64,000 bases of DNA from Microglena sp. YARC. Its lineage: Eukaryota; Chlorophyta; Chlorophyceae; Chlamydomonadales; Chlamydomonadaceae. The stretch lies in NCBI GenBank assembly GCA_022414725.1, contig CM039462.1:2900621-2964620 (forward strand), given 5' to 3'. The notes below the pieces were generated by a model. The model saw nothing but the letters and a program-made list of their open reading frames with translations, did not search any database and was not told the origin of the DNA. Positions 46,353 through 58,300 of the stretch are shown here, piece after piece (positions within the stretch are counted from its first letter, which is position 1; each line of letters starts with the position of its first letter). The position numbers were made by a program, and so were the translations under genes.

Positions 46353-49300
46353 CCTGCATTTCATTTTGGTTGCTGTGTTGCTGTTGCTTCCTGCATTTTA
46401 TGTTGGTTGCTGTGTTGCTGTTGTTGTTGTTGTTTCTGCATTTCATTTTGGTTGATGCGTTGCTGTTGTTGGTGGTGGGGTCAGGGTTCCGGGGAAGCCA
46501 GACGAGGTCTCCTGCAGGACGAAGGGAGAGCGTTTCATTTACATTGATATGTTGTTGCTGTTGCGGTTGAATTGCTGAATCGAAGTTGTGTTTTTGTTTT
46601 TTAGGACGATGTTCTGGTTTTTGTCGTTGATTTGTTTTTGCTGTTTTTGAGTTTTTTTTTCTTTTCACTGTTGATTTGTTTAATTGATTTGATTTAGCAG
46701 TTTCTGTTGTTTCTGTTGTTGAGTTGTTTTTGTTGCTGAACTGTTGTTGTTGAGTTGTTTCTGTTGTTTCTGTTGTTTCATTTGTTGAGTTGTTTTTGTT
46801 GCTGAATTGTTGTTGTTGAGTTGTTTCTGTTGTTTCTGTTGTTGAGTTGTTTTTGTTGCTGAACTGTTGTTGTTGAGTTGTTTCTGCTGTTGAGTTGTTT
46901 TTGTTGCTGAACTGCTGTTGTTGAGTTGTTTCTGTTGTTGAGTTGTTTTTGTTGCTGTATTGTTGAATTGCCGTTGTTCAGTCGTTTGTGTAGTTGAGTT
47001 GTTTTTGTTCCTGAATTGTTGAATTGCCGTTGTTCAGTTGTTGCTGTTGTTTTTTCCTTTTTCTTTTTTTCCTTTCAATGCTCCACATCCAGCACCCTCT
47101 ACATCGCTTAACCACGAGCAATCTGGTTGGTAATGACGTGCTGGATGTAACCCTAAAACCCTAAAACCACCAAGCTGTCTTGACTGATCAAGATGCAATC
47201 TGGGTCACATGAAAACTGTATTGCAGGGCTAGATTTAGATTTTCCTGAATTGCAGTGTACACTGGGTCTCTAGGGACACCTCTGGCACCATGAAAGAAAT
47301 TTAGTACACATAAGATGGAATTAGCGCTGATGAAAATGCTTGCTTGTTGCAATATTTCTTTTTCTGAGGATTTGTTGGAAGACCCCTCCCGGATGTTGTG
47401 AAGCAGGCTTGATGGTTGGTTGGTTGGTTGGTTGGTGGGAAGACCCCTCCCGGATGTTACATTACATTACATTACATTACGTGTTAAAGTCTACTTGACA
47501 CCGCGAGGGTGTATGAGACTCTGTGCTTTAAACAAAAAGAAAAAGCACCCACAAAGCAAAAAAAACCATTACATCAGGGGTGTGTCGAGGACAAACAAAC
47601 CAAACTCCCAACCACCGTTTTGGTGGCGTAGGTATTAAACCCCCTAGAGCAGGACCCAGATATCAACCACTTACAGTGGCGGAGGTAAGAAGCTAACAAA
47701 TGAGAAGTCACAAGAAGAATAAAAAAGGGATAATAAATTAATGTGCCACTAAGCAGTCCAGGGCTTCCTGTCTTGCTCTTCTACAAGTAGAAAGATAGTC
47801 GGCTAGGTTGCTCCAAAAAGTCTTAGTGCAATTTCCATTCATTAAGGTTCTGAATGTGGAATCGCAGAATTCCACATTCCATACGGTTAAGTTGGTATCC
47901 TCATGGACATGCCTATAAATATCTGTAAACAGCTTCTGGTAGCCGAGGCGAATATCATTATAAAAAGGGCACTTAAACATATGCATTTCATCCTCAGGTT
48001 TTTAGAACCCACACATTTGACAGTGTCTCATTGAACGAGGGATGTGTGCTCTATCCACCACCCTCATTCTTTCTGTGTTCAGCCAATGGGAACCCATTCT
48101 AAACTGTGCTATAGAACGAATCTGATCCTGCTTATGTAAGGCGGGTGTAAAGGGAATCAAGTCATTCTCATCATAACTGTTGGCTGCAAACCATTTCTGG
48201 TATCGGAGGCGTTTAAAGCCAACCCTTCTCTCATCAGGGATGTCTCTGACTGCATTGGTGTCACTTGGGTACTTAAACCTCCAAGACTCAAAAACTTCAG
48301 ACATAATACTTTCGACATCGACAGCCTCCAAAATGTTGAGGTTTTTACTGGATCCTAGCTTGCGGAAAGCACAACGTAAGTCACGAACCCAGCCAGTGTT
48401 GGAATCAAAAGATTCCTCAAGAGCCATTCTAATGAGATCCTGAGGTTCTTTATCTATGGTCTTTTTCCAGAAGCGCAAAGCTTGTTTAAGCCAAGCAAAT
48501 TACAACGGGGTTCTACCCAGCTCTTCCATGATAATATTAGATGTTGATAATATTAGATGTGGATGTTGTGAAGCGGGCTTGATGGTTGGTTGGTTGGTTG
48601 GAAGACCCCTCCCGGATGTTGTGAAGCGGGCTTGTCTTGGGCCAACAATGGCCTGTGTTGTCAGCATGAATTGCGGTGTGTTGTCTTGGGCCAACAATGG
48701 CCTGTGTTGTCAGCATGAATTGCGGTGTGTTGTCAGCATGAATTGCGGTGCTCTCACGCGTTTTATGACTTGGTGACTACTTATGTACTTCCTTAGAACT
48801 ATCGGTCCTGACAGTACTATGTCAGCTTACTGTTGACTGCGTCATCGATTCTTCTGACACGCGCTGTCTAACCTGTACCCTGATCAGGTTCCAGGCTACC
48901 GCCCCCCCCCTTTCCTCCGCTGGTGTCCCTTTATGGTTCCACTATCTTTTGTAATATTTATTCTCGTCTCCGCATTTATAGATTGGCGTGCTGCACACAC
49001 TAAGTCCACTCTCCGGAGTGTTATCCAAGCTGATAGGTTATACGGTCCCTCATTTACTACCACTGCTTTGCGATGCAACTTCCGCGAGGGCCTCCCGCTA
49101 ATTTTGAGAAACTCCACGACAAGAATGGAGAATCTTGGACGCGCGGGATGCGCAGTGTCATTATCAGCAATGGCTGCGACCGTGTCCTTCCTAAGGAGGA
49201 CCCGGGTCCTCTTGATGATTGGCTAGACGTCTGTGCACCAGCTGCCTCTGCTAGCGGTCATGAGAGTCCTTCCGCCATCGTGGAAGTAACCCCCCCCAAT

Positions 49301-52300
49301 CAATCCTCCACCTTTACGGCTCCTTCTGCTAATGTCCGACGTCTCTCTCCTCAGATTGAGGACGTTCTGATGCGACTCTGCTGTGCTTCCACTCAGATTA
49401 TCCAGTACGCAAGGGCGCCTCCTCCTCCTGATGCCCGTTTTGACTACGACTATCAAGAACTTGCTCGTCATCGCCGTGCAGATGGCTATGCTGATGACTC
49501 TGATGATGGTGATGAAGATCTGCAGAGTGCTATGAGTGGTGACTTCGGTGGAGTCACTCCTTCCACTGCTACTCGAGTGTTCAATTCTACCGTCTCTCCT
49601 GTGTATGAGCCTCTGTCGGCACCTGCTCTTGCGCCTTCCCCGGATTTTAAGCCTGATCCAGTCTCTGCGCCTCTGCTTGCGCCCCTTCCACCTGTCCACC
49701 CGGAGGTGGCCAGGCCGTCTTTGATGCAGAAGTCTGCGTCTTTCACCTTGCCTCCGGACCGAGGTCTGTCTGGCTACAATACTCGTGCTCGAGAGGCTTC
49801 TGCTGCTGCTGCTGACCGCGCATCCTTTGCTGGCCCTTCGCAGGAGCCCCCTCCACCCCCGCCTCCGCCTGTGGAGCAGCCCCCTGCTCCTGGCCCTCCG
49901 CCATATGTGCCTCCTTCGCTGTCATGCGACTCCTGGGAGCATCTGCTCGATGGCGGACATCCTCTGCGTCTATCCCTGCAGGACTGCCGTCTTATCCGCC
50001 AAGCTCAACATGCTGGGGAATCCTTGGACCGCACTCTGTACGGTAGGCTGGATATGACTGCCACTCAGGCTATGGTTGATAGCAAGGGTCGCCCTAGGCC
50101 TAGGCGTGTGATGGCTTATTCTGAGCTAGGTCTAGAGTGTCGGGCTTTTCTGGGACCTGTTATGCCAGGGATTAACTACCCTCCTGCTAATGGTGTGACC
50201 TCTGGAGGGGTTGGGCGTAGGAACAGTGACCTGCGAGGTTACCAGTTTGTTAAGGTGCCACTCCCTTTCTGTCCTGTTCGTCCTGATTTCGAGCTCATTG
50301 TGCGTGTTGCGCGTTCCCTAGATCTCATCAGGAACTTAGATGACCAGCGCGCTTATGACGCTGGTCTTGCTGCTGAGTATTTTCTGGCGATTCGTGAGTC
50401 TTTAGCTCCTCGGTGTGCTCCTCCTGCTGCTGGAACTTCGGCCTCTCATGGTGAGTCTAGTGTCGATCCTGCACTGTTGGGTTTCAGTGCGCTTACCCTA
50501 CCCCGCCAAGAGTTCATGATCTTATCCATGATGCTTGCCAACATGACGGATGCCCTAGTCAAGGTGTATAGGGACTTTGCTTCACCTCGGGATATCTTTT
50601 TGCATATCCGGAGGCAGCAGTCCGATGCCCTTGCCTCGCGTGTCCCTCTCTTGCTGAAGGAGTATCATGCTTCGGTCATGGGCACTCATGAGCACGTTGA
50701 CGCTTTCTTTCGTCGGGTTCGCGGTATGTGCACTGACCTGCGCAGTGCTGGGTTTCCGCAGACGCAGCGTCACGCCATGGGCATTATAGTTCAAGGTGCG
50801 AGTCTGCCCCGGTTCGAAACGCTGCGGATTAAGTATGGTATCCTGATATACAACCAGCAACCTGTTGAGTACTGGTCCTGTCTAGAGGAATATAGGCAGC
50901 TAGATATTCTTAACATAGCGCTCCCTCAGTCGGATTCCAGGCATCCTGGTTGGTCCCGGACCGCTCCTCAGTTTCCTGCTAATGCTGCATTTCAGCGGCG
51001 GCAGAAGACTGGTGGTGGTTCTGGGTCGAACAAGAGGCGCCTGGAATGCACCTGGGGACCATGCCCCCACAAGGATGGTCACTCGGAGGACCGTTGCTGG
51101 ACGAAGTTCCCTGCCCTGCGAAGGGTCCCTGGTCGTGCAGAACCAACGCTTCCTTCACCGTTGCCTGCTAACCTGGCCCTTCCAGGTCACCTTACTCCAA
51201 AGCAATTGTCTTCCTTGCAGGCTCAAATTGATGGGTTTGCTATGCAGAAGTAGCAGGTAAGCCCTGTCCTATTCTCCTGCACCTCTAGGTTCTCAAATGT
51301 GTGTAGTCCGAGCCTGTCTGAGGGTGTCTGGCATGTGGATTCTGGAGCTGGAATGTCCATCACAGGTGATAGATCTTTGTTCACTGTGTTTGATGTTCCA
51401 CTGAATCTGCCATCAGTTCGATTTGGTGATGGTGTGGTTCAACGGGCAGTAGGTAAGGGATCCATTGAGTTATGTAGTGATTGGTTACCAACACCAATCA
51501 TTCTAACTAATGTTCTCTACATACCTCACTGTCCGGTGAACCTCCTGTCAGTAAATGCTGTGGCTCATTCTCTCCACTGCAAGATTTCTTTTGATAGTAT
51601 TAGTTGCACTGCCACTCAGGGCTCTTCTATTCTCTGGTCCTTCCCTGCCTCCAGTGATGGTGTTTACAAGTTTGCATGTAGGCCTTGTTACACCACCAGT
51701 GGCTGTTCGTTTGGTGCTGACAATTACCCAGCTTTTGCACTTGATGTTGATGAGGACGGTGGAGTTGTTATCCCTACCACTCCTGAATGGCTGTGGCATA
51801 GGCGGCTGGGTCACCCCGGCTATGATGCCATGCACAGACTTGTCAAGAAGGGTATGGTTAAGAACTTACCCCTCTCACTCAACCAGGTCCAAAAACTGGC
51901 TAAGATCCCTTGTGATGCTTGTCAAAAGGCTAAGGGCAAACGTCTCCCTTTTCCTAAAGCAAGCACTACTCCGATCAATGCACCTCTCCAACGCCTTCAC
52001 TTGGATATCATGGGGCCAGTTCATATTAGAGGTCTGCGTGGGGAGTTTTATATTCTGTGCCTCACAGACCAACACTCTGGCTATGCTGAAGTGTTGTGCT
52101 TGAGGACCAGGGATGAAGCTTCCTTAGCAGTTCAGACTATCATCCTCAGATGGATGAATCAGCTGCACGGGTTTGCCTTTAAGTGCCTGAGGTCTGACAG
52201 GGCTAAGGAGTTTATAGTAAAGTGGTTTGAGGATTGGCTGATATCGGTTGGGGCAGTGCATGAGTTATCTTTGGCATACACTGCACAGCAGAATGCAACT

Positions 52301-55300
52301 GTGGAGAGGTACAATGGGGTCTTACAGTCTATAGCTAGGAGCATCCACCTGGAGTCTAAGCTAACTAAGTCTTTCTGGCCCTATGCCTTCCTAGCTGCGT
52401 GTTACCTTCGTAATCGCTTGCCCAATCAGGGAGATAAGACTCCTCATGAGCTTTTTTTGGGGGTTCAGCCTGATGTGTCGATGTTGCGCGTGTTCGGATG
52501 CCCTTGCTACGTTACGTTAGTCAATGGGACGAAGCGCAACAAGCTGGACGAAAGGGCGTTATCTGGTAGACTGGTTGGGTATTCCCTGGTGAGTAAGGGT
52601 TATTTTGTTTGGGTTCCTAAGTTGCGCCAGGTAGTAGAGAGTCGTGATGTACTCTTCTATGAGCAGTTTGATCATAACTGTATTCCTGGGCTATCTCCCT
52701 ATGACGGGTCGCCGTATGTCTCTCGCATCCCTGCCGCTATCAACGGACATATGCCTGTGCCTACGGTTAATTCCCTTGACCCTTTGCTAACCCCAATTGT
52801 CGACCGCTGCCCTGATCATGGGATGACCTTGCGTCCCAGGTCAGGGGCTGATGGTGCTGTATTGTGTGTGAAGGCATTGGGCGGGCGAGATTCTGCAGTT
52901 CTTTCAGATAAAATCTTAGCCGAATCGCAGGGGGTCGCCAGGCCCTCCTCTGCGCCACATTTCGTCGGTGAAGATTTAGGATTACGACAGCCTTCGATCA
53001 TAGTGGTACCTGGATCAGGTCCATTGACTAATAGTCGCCAACCTCCGACCACCTCGGATGGCTCGCGGGTGTCGTTCATTCAGACGCCTCCTGTCGTCCC
53101 TGGTGGATTACTCGGGTCAAGCCCATGTGATGATGTAGCCGTTGCCGATAGTGCAAGTGATGATCTGGAACACTGGTCGGGTTCCGATACTGCGTATGGC
53201 TGGGGTGTTCCGGTCGACCCAGGCTTCGTTGATATAGAGGCAAATAAGGCCGGCCCTGTTCAACCAGGCAGTAGTTCTGCACTGGGGGCTATACTACCGG
53301 TTACTGCTGATACTGCTGATATCCCCGCTGCTCATGTACAAGTACACTGCTTGTACGTGGGAGCATACATTTCCACTTCCACTGAACTGACCTTCAAAGC
53401 TGCCATGCTTCCCACCAACCCTGACAGGGATCAATGGCTCCTTGCTATGAAGGATGAGATGGCGTCCCTACATGCCCATGGCACTTGGGCGCTCACTCCA
53501 CTGCCTCCTAAACAGAGGGTCCTGTCTGGCAGGTGGTTATTTGTGAAGAAGGTTGGGGTTGATGGTTTCTATTCGCTTCAAGGCACGTTTTGTGGTTCGT
53601 GGTTTTCTGCAGCGTCCTGGGTTGGATTTTCATGATGTATATGCCCCCGTTTCTTCTAAAGCAGGTCTGAGGGTGCTCCTGGCTGCCATCACTCATAGGA
53701 AGATGTTTGTTCGGCAGCTGGACATCAAGACTGCATTTCTGAATGCTCCCCTTGAACCTGGTCTGGACCTGTACTGCCACCAGCCTGCGGGCTTTAAGGT
53801 ACTTGGTCCTAACGGTGTTCCCCTTGTGTGCAAGCTGATCAAGTCCCTTTATGGTTTGAAACAGGCGCCCAGGGCTTGGAGTATGGATGTCAAGCGGGTT
53901 TTGGTTGCACATGGTTTTTATTATGTGCAAGGCGGAACCTGCTCTGTATTTTAGGAGGGATTCTAATGGTGGGTGGAGCTATGTCCTAACCTATGTTGAT
54001 GATTTTATCTGTGCTTTTAGTGAGCTGGATAGGTATGTTTTGCTGATCAAGGCTATGGAGAAAGCTGGCTGGGAGGTCAAAGAGATGGGTGTGCCGGTTC
54101 AGTTCCTCTCCTTGGACATGGCTTGTACACTTGACTCTGACGGCAGGTGTGTTCAGATCAACCTCTCCCAGCACTCCTACATTGTTGATCTGGTGGAGCA
54201 GTTTGGTCTGACTGCTGCTGCCAAGCCCATGTTTGGTGCCCCCATGGACAAGTCCACCGTCACTGACCCACCTGGAGAACCCCTGTCCTCTAATAGCCAG
54301 TACCTCTCTCTTGTTGGTGCTTTGCTATACCTGGCTACTTGCACCAGGCCTGATATTGCCTTTGCTGTGAGCTACCTGTCCAGGTTTTCTGCTCACCCTA
54401 CCGTCCCCCTGTGGGGGGCAGCCAAGCGTTTGCTTTTTTATTTGAGGTCACATTCCCACCTGGGTTCTCTTTTACTGGCTTTGCTGTCCTGGCTGGAGGG
54501 TGCATAGTGAACTGGATGAGCAAGAGGCAGCCTACAGTTGCCATTAGCTCTTGTGAGGCTGAGTATCACGCCCTGTCTCAGGCTGCCAGGGAGGTGCAAT
54601 GGTTGAAGAAGTTGAGGGTGGATCTGGGTCTGCCTTGTGATTTAGTTACCATTCAGGGTGACAACATAGGGTCTCTGAGATGGGCCAATGACTGGCAGAT
54701 CCTCCCTCGCAGCAAGCACATTGATGTTATTCATCACTACATCAAGGAGCTGGTGGAGGACGGTTCACTAGATGTTGCCTATGTTAACACCAAGGACAAC
54801 TGTGCTGACCCCTTCACCAAGCCCCTTGATCCTGCTGTGTTCTGGAGGTTTATGCGGATGCTTGGGATGACCGCTTCTTCTTAGGGTATTTGTTTTTTTT
54901 GGTTACATCGGTTTCTTTGGTTATCATTGTATGGCATTAGGTTCCTATTCCCGGATCGGGTTTTCTATACCGTTGTTACCCATCTTTGATATTCGGTTTT
55001 CATCCTTTTCTAACTTGGCAAATTTTGGTTTTTGCCGTGTTTCATTCCTTCCTATAAACCTTTGGGTTTCCATTTGAAGTTCTCTCGAATTTTCGGAGTT
55101 CTTTGATTTTTTTTTTTTTCAATCTGTTACATATAGTTCTATGTCACCAGTCCCATAGGTGGAGAAGTAGTATTGTATGTCACCTGTGTCATGGGTGGAG
55201 TGTCAGCATGAATTGCGGTGCTCTCACGCGTTTTATGACTTGGTGACTACTTATGTACTTCCTTAGAACTATCGGTCCTGACAGTACTATGTCAGCTTAC

Positions 55301-58300
55301 TGTTGACTGCGTCATCGGTTCTTCTGACACGCGCTGTCTAACCTGTACCCTGATCAGGTTCCAGGCTACCGCCCCCCCTTTCCTCCGCTGGTGTTCCTTT
55401 ATGGTTCCACTATCTTTTGTAATATTTATTCTCGTCTCCGCATTTATAGATTGGCGTGCTGCACACACTAAGTCCACTCTCCGGAGTGTTATCCAAGCTG
55501 ATAATGACTAAGTAATGTAATGCAATGTAATGTAATGCAACGCAATGTAATGTTTAGTATTACTCACCAGGCTTTGTCGCGAGGAGGAACGAGACATGCC
55601 AGCGACAAAGGCTGCAAGTACATGTCGAGGGAACATTTGGTCAAGCAGGCGATGCTCCACATCCAGCACCCTCTTCATTGCAACGCCATGGGCAATCTGG
55701 TTGGTGATGCAATGCAATGTAATGTATTACTCACCAGGCTTTGTCGCGATGAGGAGCGAAACATCCCAGCCACGAAGGCCGCAAGTACATGTCGAGGGAA
55801 CATTTGCTCGAGCAGGCGATGCTCCACATCCAGCACCCTCTTCATCGCAACGCCATGGGCAATCTGATTGGTGATGTCATGCTGGATGACTAGGAGGGCC
55901 TTCTTTCCAGTTACCGGGTCATCCACCAGAGTGGCCTCAATTTCGTGAAACAAGAGCTCTTTGCAGTCATAGCTTGGACTAGGCTTGGCAGCCATTCCTT
56001 GCGCCTCCTGTTATGATGGTTCAAATTTGAAACGTTGAAAACTTGTACCAGCTAATTGTAGCTATTGCCCCAAAATACCCAAACCCATGTTCTGAATTAC
56101 TACAGGGTGCTACTAGCAGCTTTCTTGCAAAACATCAGGCCCCTAAGGCTCAGGCATAGCACCCCCAAAACACCAAGGTACGTAATATAGTAATTTAGCA
56201 CTTGTACTACAAGAAACCCCAGCAACCCATGCTGAATTTCAGCCTGCAAGATGGCAGCCAGGGAATTTCCCCCCCCGGAATACGTTCCGATCGGAATACG
56301 AGACCCCGTTTTGGCAAAAATTATCGAATACGGAACCTGATTTGAGATCCCAGCTGTCAGGCGCAAATCGCTACCCAGAGCCCGAATCGACACGATGACC
56401 CGACCAGACACAACCCGACAGAATGTTCCATTCCGCATATTCTATTCCGAAGTCGCCTGTTCGACTCACGCGAGCTGCCACCAGTCGAAATCGTATGGCA
56501 GATTGGCAGCGTCATAAGCTAGGAAGTATGTCGGCTTGCTAAAATTCTGACTTATGTGAATTCAGTTACTTTTGACTTGTAAATTTTTGACTTCAGGTCA
56601 TTTGGCCATGGTACACAATAAGCGAAGAGGTTAATCAGGGAGGGCTTTGCCACTGGCTGCCACTGGCTGTTAACTAAGACTTGGATGACGGTGAGCAGCC
56701 TATTGTTGGCTGGAAAACAGACGACAATTCACTTAAGCAGTTCATCTGTATATTGAGGAAGCCATTCACCACAGGTACATTAAACAAGTACTGTTCACTC
56801 TGCGTGTGTTGACAACATGGAGCGTATTAATAAATACATAAAAGTATGCCTTATCCAAGGCTTGAGGTTGAGGGGGCCAGCCCGTTTGCTTGCACTGGGG
56901 CACACAATACCAGCTGCCACCCACCCACACTTGCACGCACGCGTTACCAGCTCCCACCCACTCACCACAGGTACATTAAACTGGTCTGTCTCATCAGCTG
57001 TTGCCTCAGCAAATTCATCCTAAGACACTGACTCCATGTTGTCCACACAGTTCACTTTGTCCTCACAGTTCACGTAAACACTTCATCAGTATATCGAGGG
57101 AGCAACTCACCACAGGAACATCAAACTGGTCTGTCTCATTAGCTGTTGATTTATCAAATTCATCCTGAGACACTGCCTCTACATTGTCCTCACAGGTCTC
57201 TTCCAGCTGGCTGCTTTCATAGGTGCCCGGGGGCAAGTAGGCTGCACGAGAATCTTGTAGGTCCACAAACGAAATGCTTTTCGTAACAGCTTCATGGGCG
57301 CTCCCCACTTTCGAAAGAAGCTTGGAGGCCGGGGCTGAGCACATGTTAGCTTGCTGATTCTGGACCCTTCCTAAGGCCCGAGCTGGGTAGCTGGGGATGC
57401 AGGACGTGCCAGACTGGAGGGGCTGGGGGGGGGGGGTGAGGTGGGGGTCCGCACAATCTAGAAGCTTCAGCGCACGGAAGCTGCCGCTCACATTTTCGTC
57501 AAGCTTCGACAGGAAGTCACTCTTATGTTGAATCTGAGGCATAGGCACAATGAAAGGGGCCTGGGCCTGGTAAAGATTGGGAAAATACACTGGGTGTGGG
57601 GTATGGGTGTGGGTTTAGGTTTGGGTATGTGGCTATGGGTGTGTGGGTATGGATATGGGTGAGGGTGTATTTGTGTGGGTGATGCACAGTGAAGAGAAAA
57701 AGGACTAGTGGGCCTCTAAAGAAACACAGGCGCAGTCAAAGACAGAGAGCCTAGGCGTGGGATGCTTATTGAAGGCTTGCAGGCTTACTGTGGGCTAATT
57801 GTGGGCATGCAGGGCTTACTGCACTTACAGTGGACTTGATGCAAAATCTAACATGTTACGATAGGTGGTATAGCATTGTGGGCTATTATACCTTTGGATA
57901 TTATATTACCACCTAGTTTACCATGTGATGGGCGTGTTGCCCTTACCGTCAGTTTTCAACGGGGGCACTTCCACATAGAGATATGGAACAGGACACGTGG
58001 AGTGCGAAAGGGACTTAGTGCCCTGCCTTTCCCACGCTGGCTGACAGCTATTACATGAGCGTCATATATATTGTCCAGGAAAAATCTTTCCTAGACAAGA
58101 AAAACGACACTCGTGTAATGGCAGTCAGCCAGGATGACCTCCACTTTTGTTTTGCGACGCGTCGCAAATTGAGCGACACGGTGCGACCCCAGTGTGACAT
58201 GCTGCCTTCTAAAACCGCAGAGCACGAAGCGCGGAGCCCAGAGGGTTCGGGGGGCCATTTCTGACTATTTTAGCCCGACCCTTGTGTCGCCATGCAGCGA

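Larger units (their letters stand above)
48731..55503 (+). mobile_element. Copia-3: nearly full-length Ty1/copia retrotransposon
   Basis: 6773 bp: LTR, gag, protease, integrase, reverse transcriptase, RNase H, LTR, in copia order. The LTRs start TGTCAGC and end GCTGATA and differ at about two bases plus a C-tract length, so the insertion is young. I find no clean 5-bp target duplication (3' flank ATGAC); the 5' edge has been disturbed by triplication of the LTR start. Related to Copia-1 in protein, but the LTR differs through most of its length. It lies in cyclase intron 5, in sense-opposite orientation to the gene. Confidence 0.93.
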
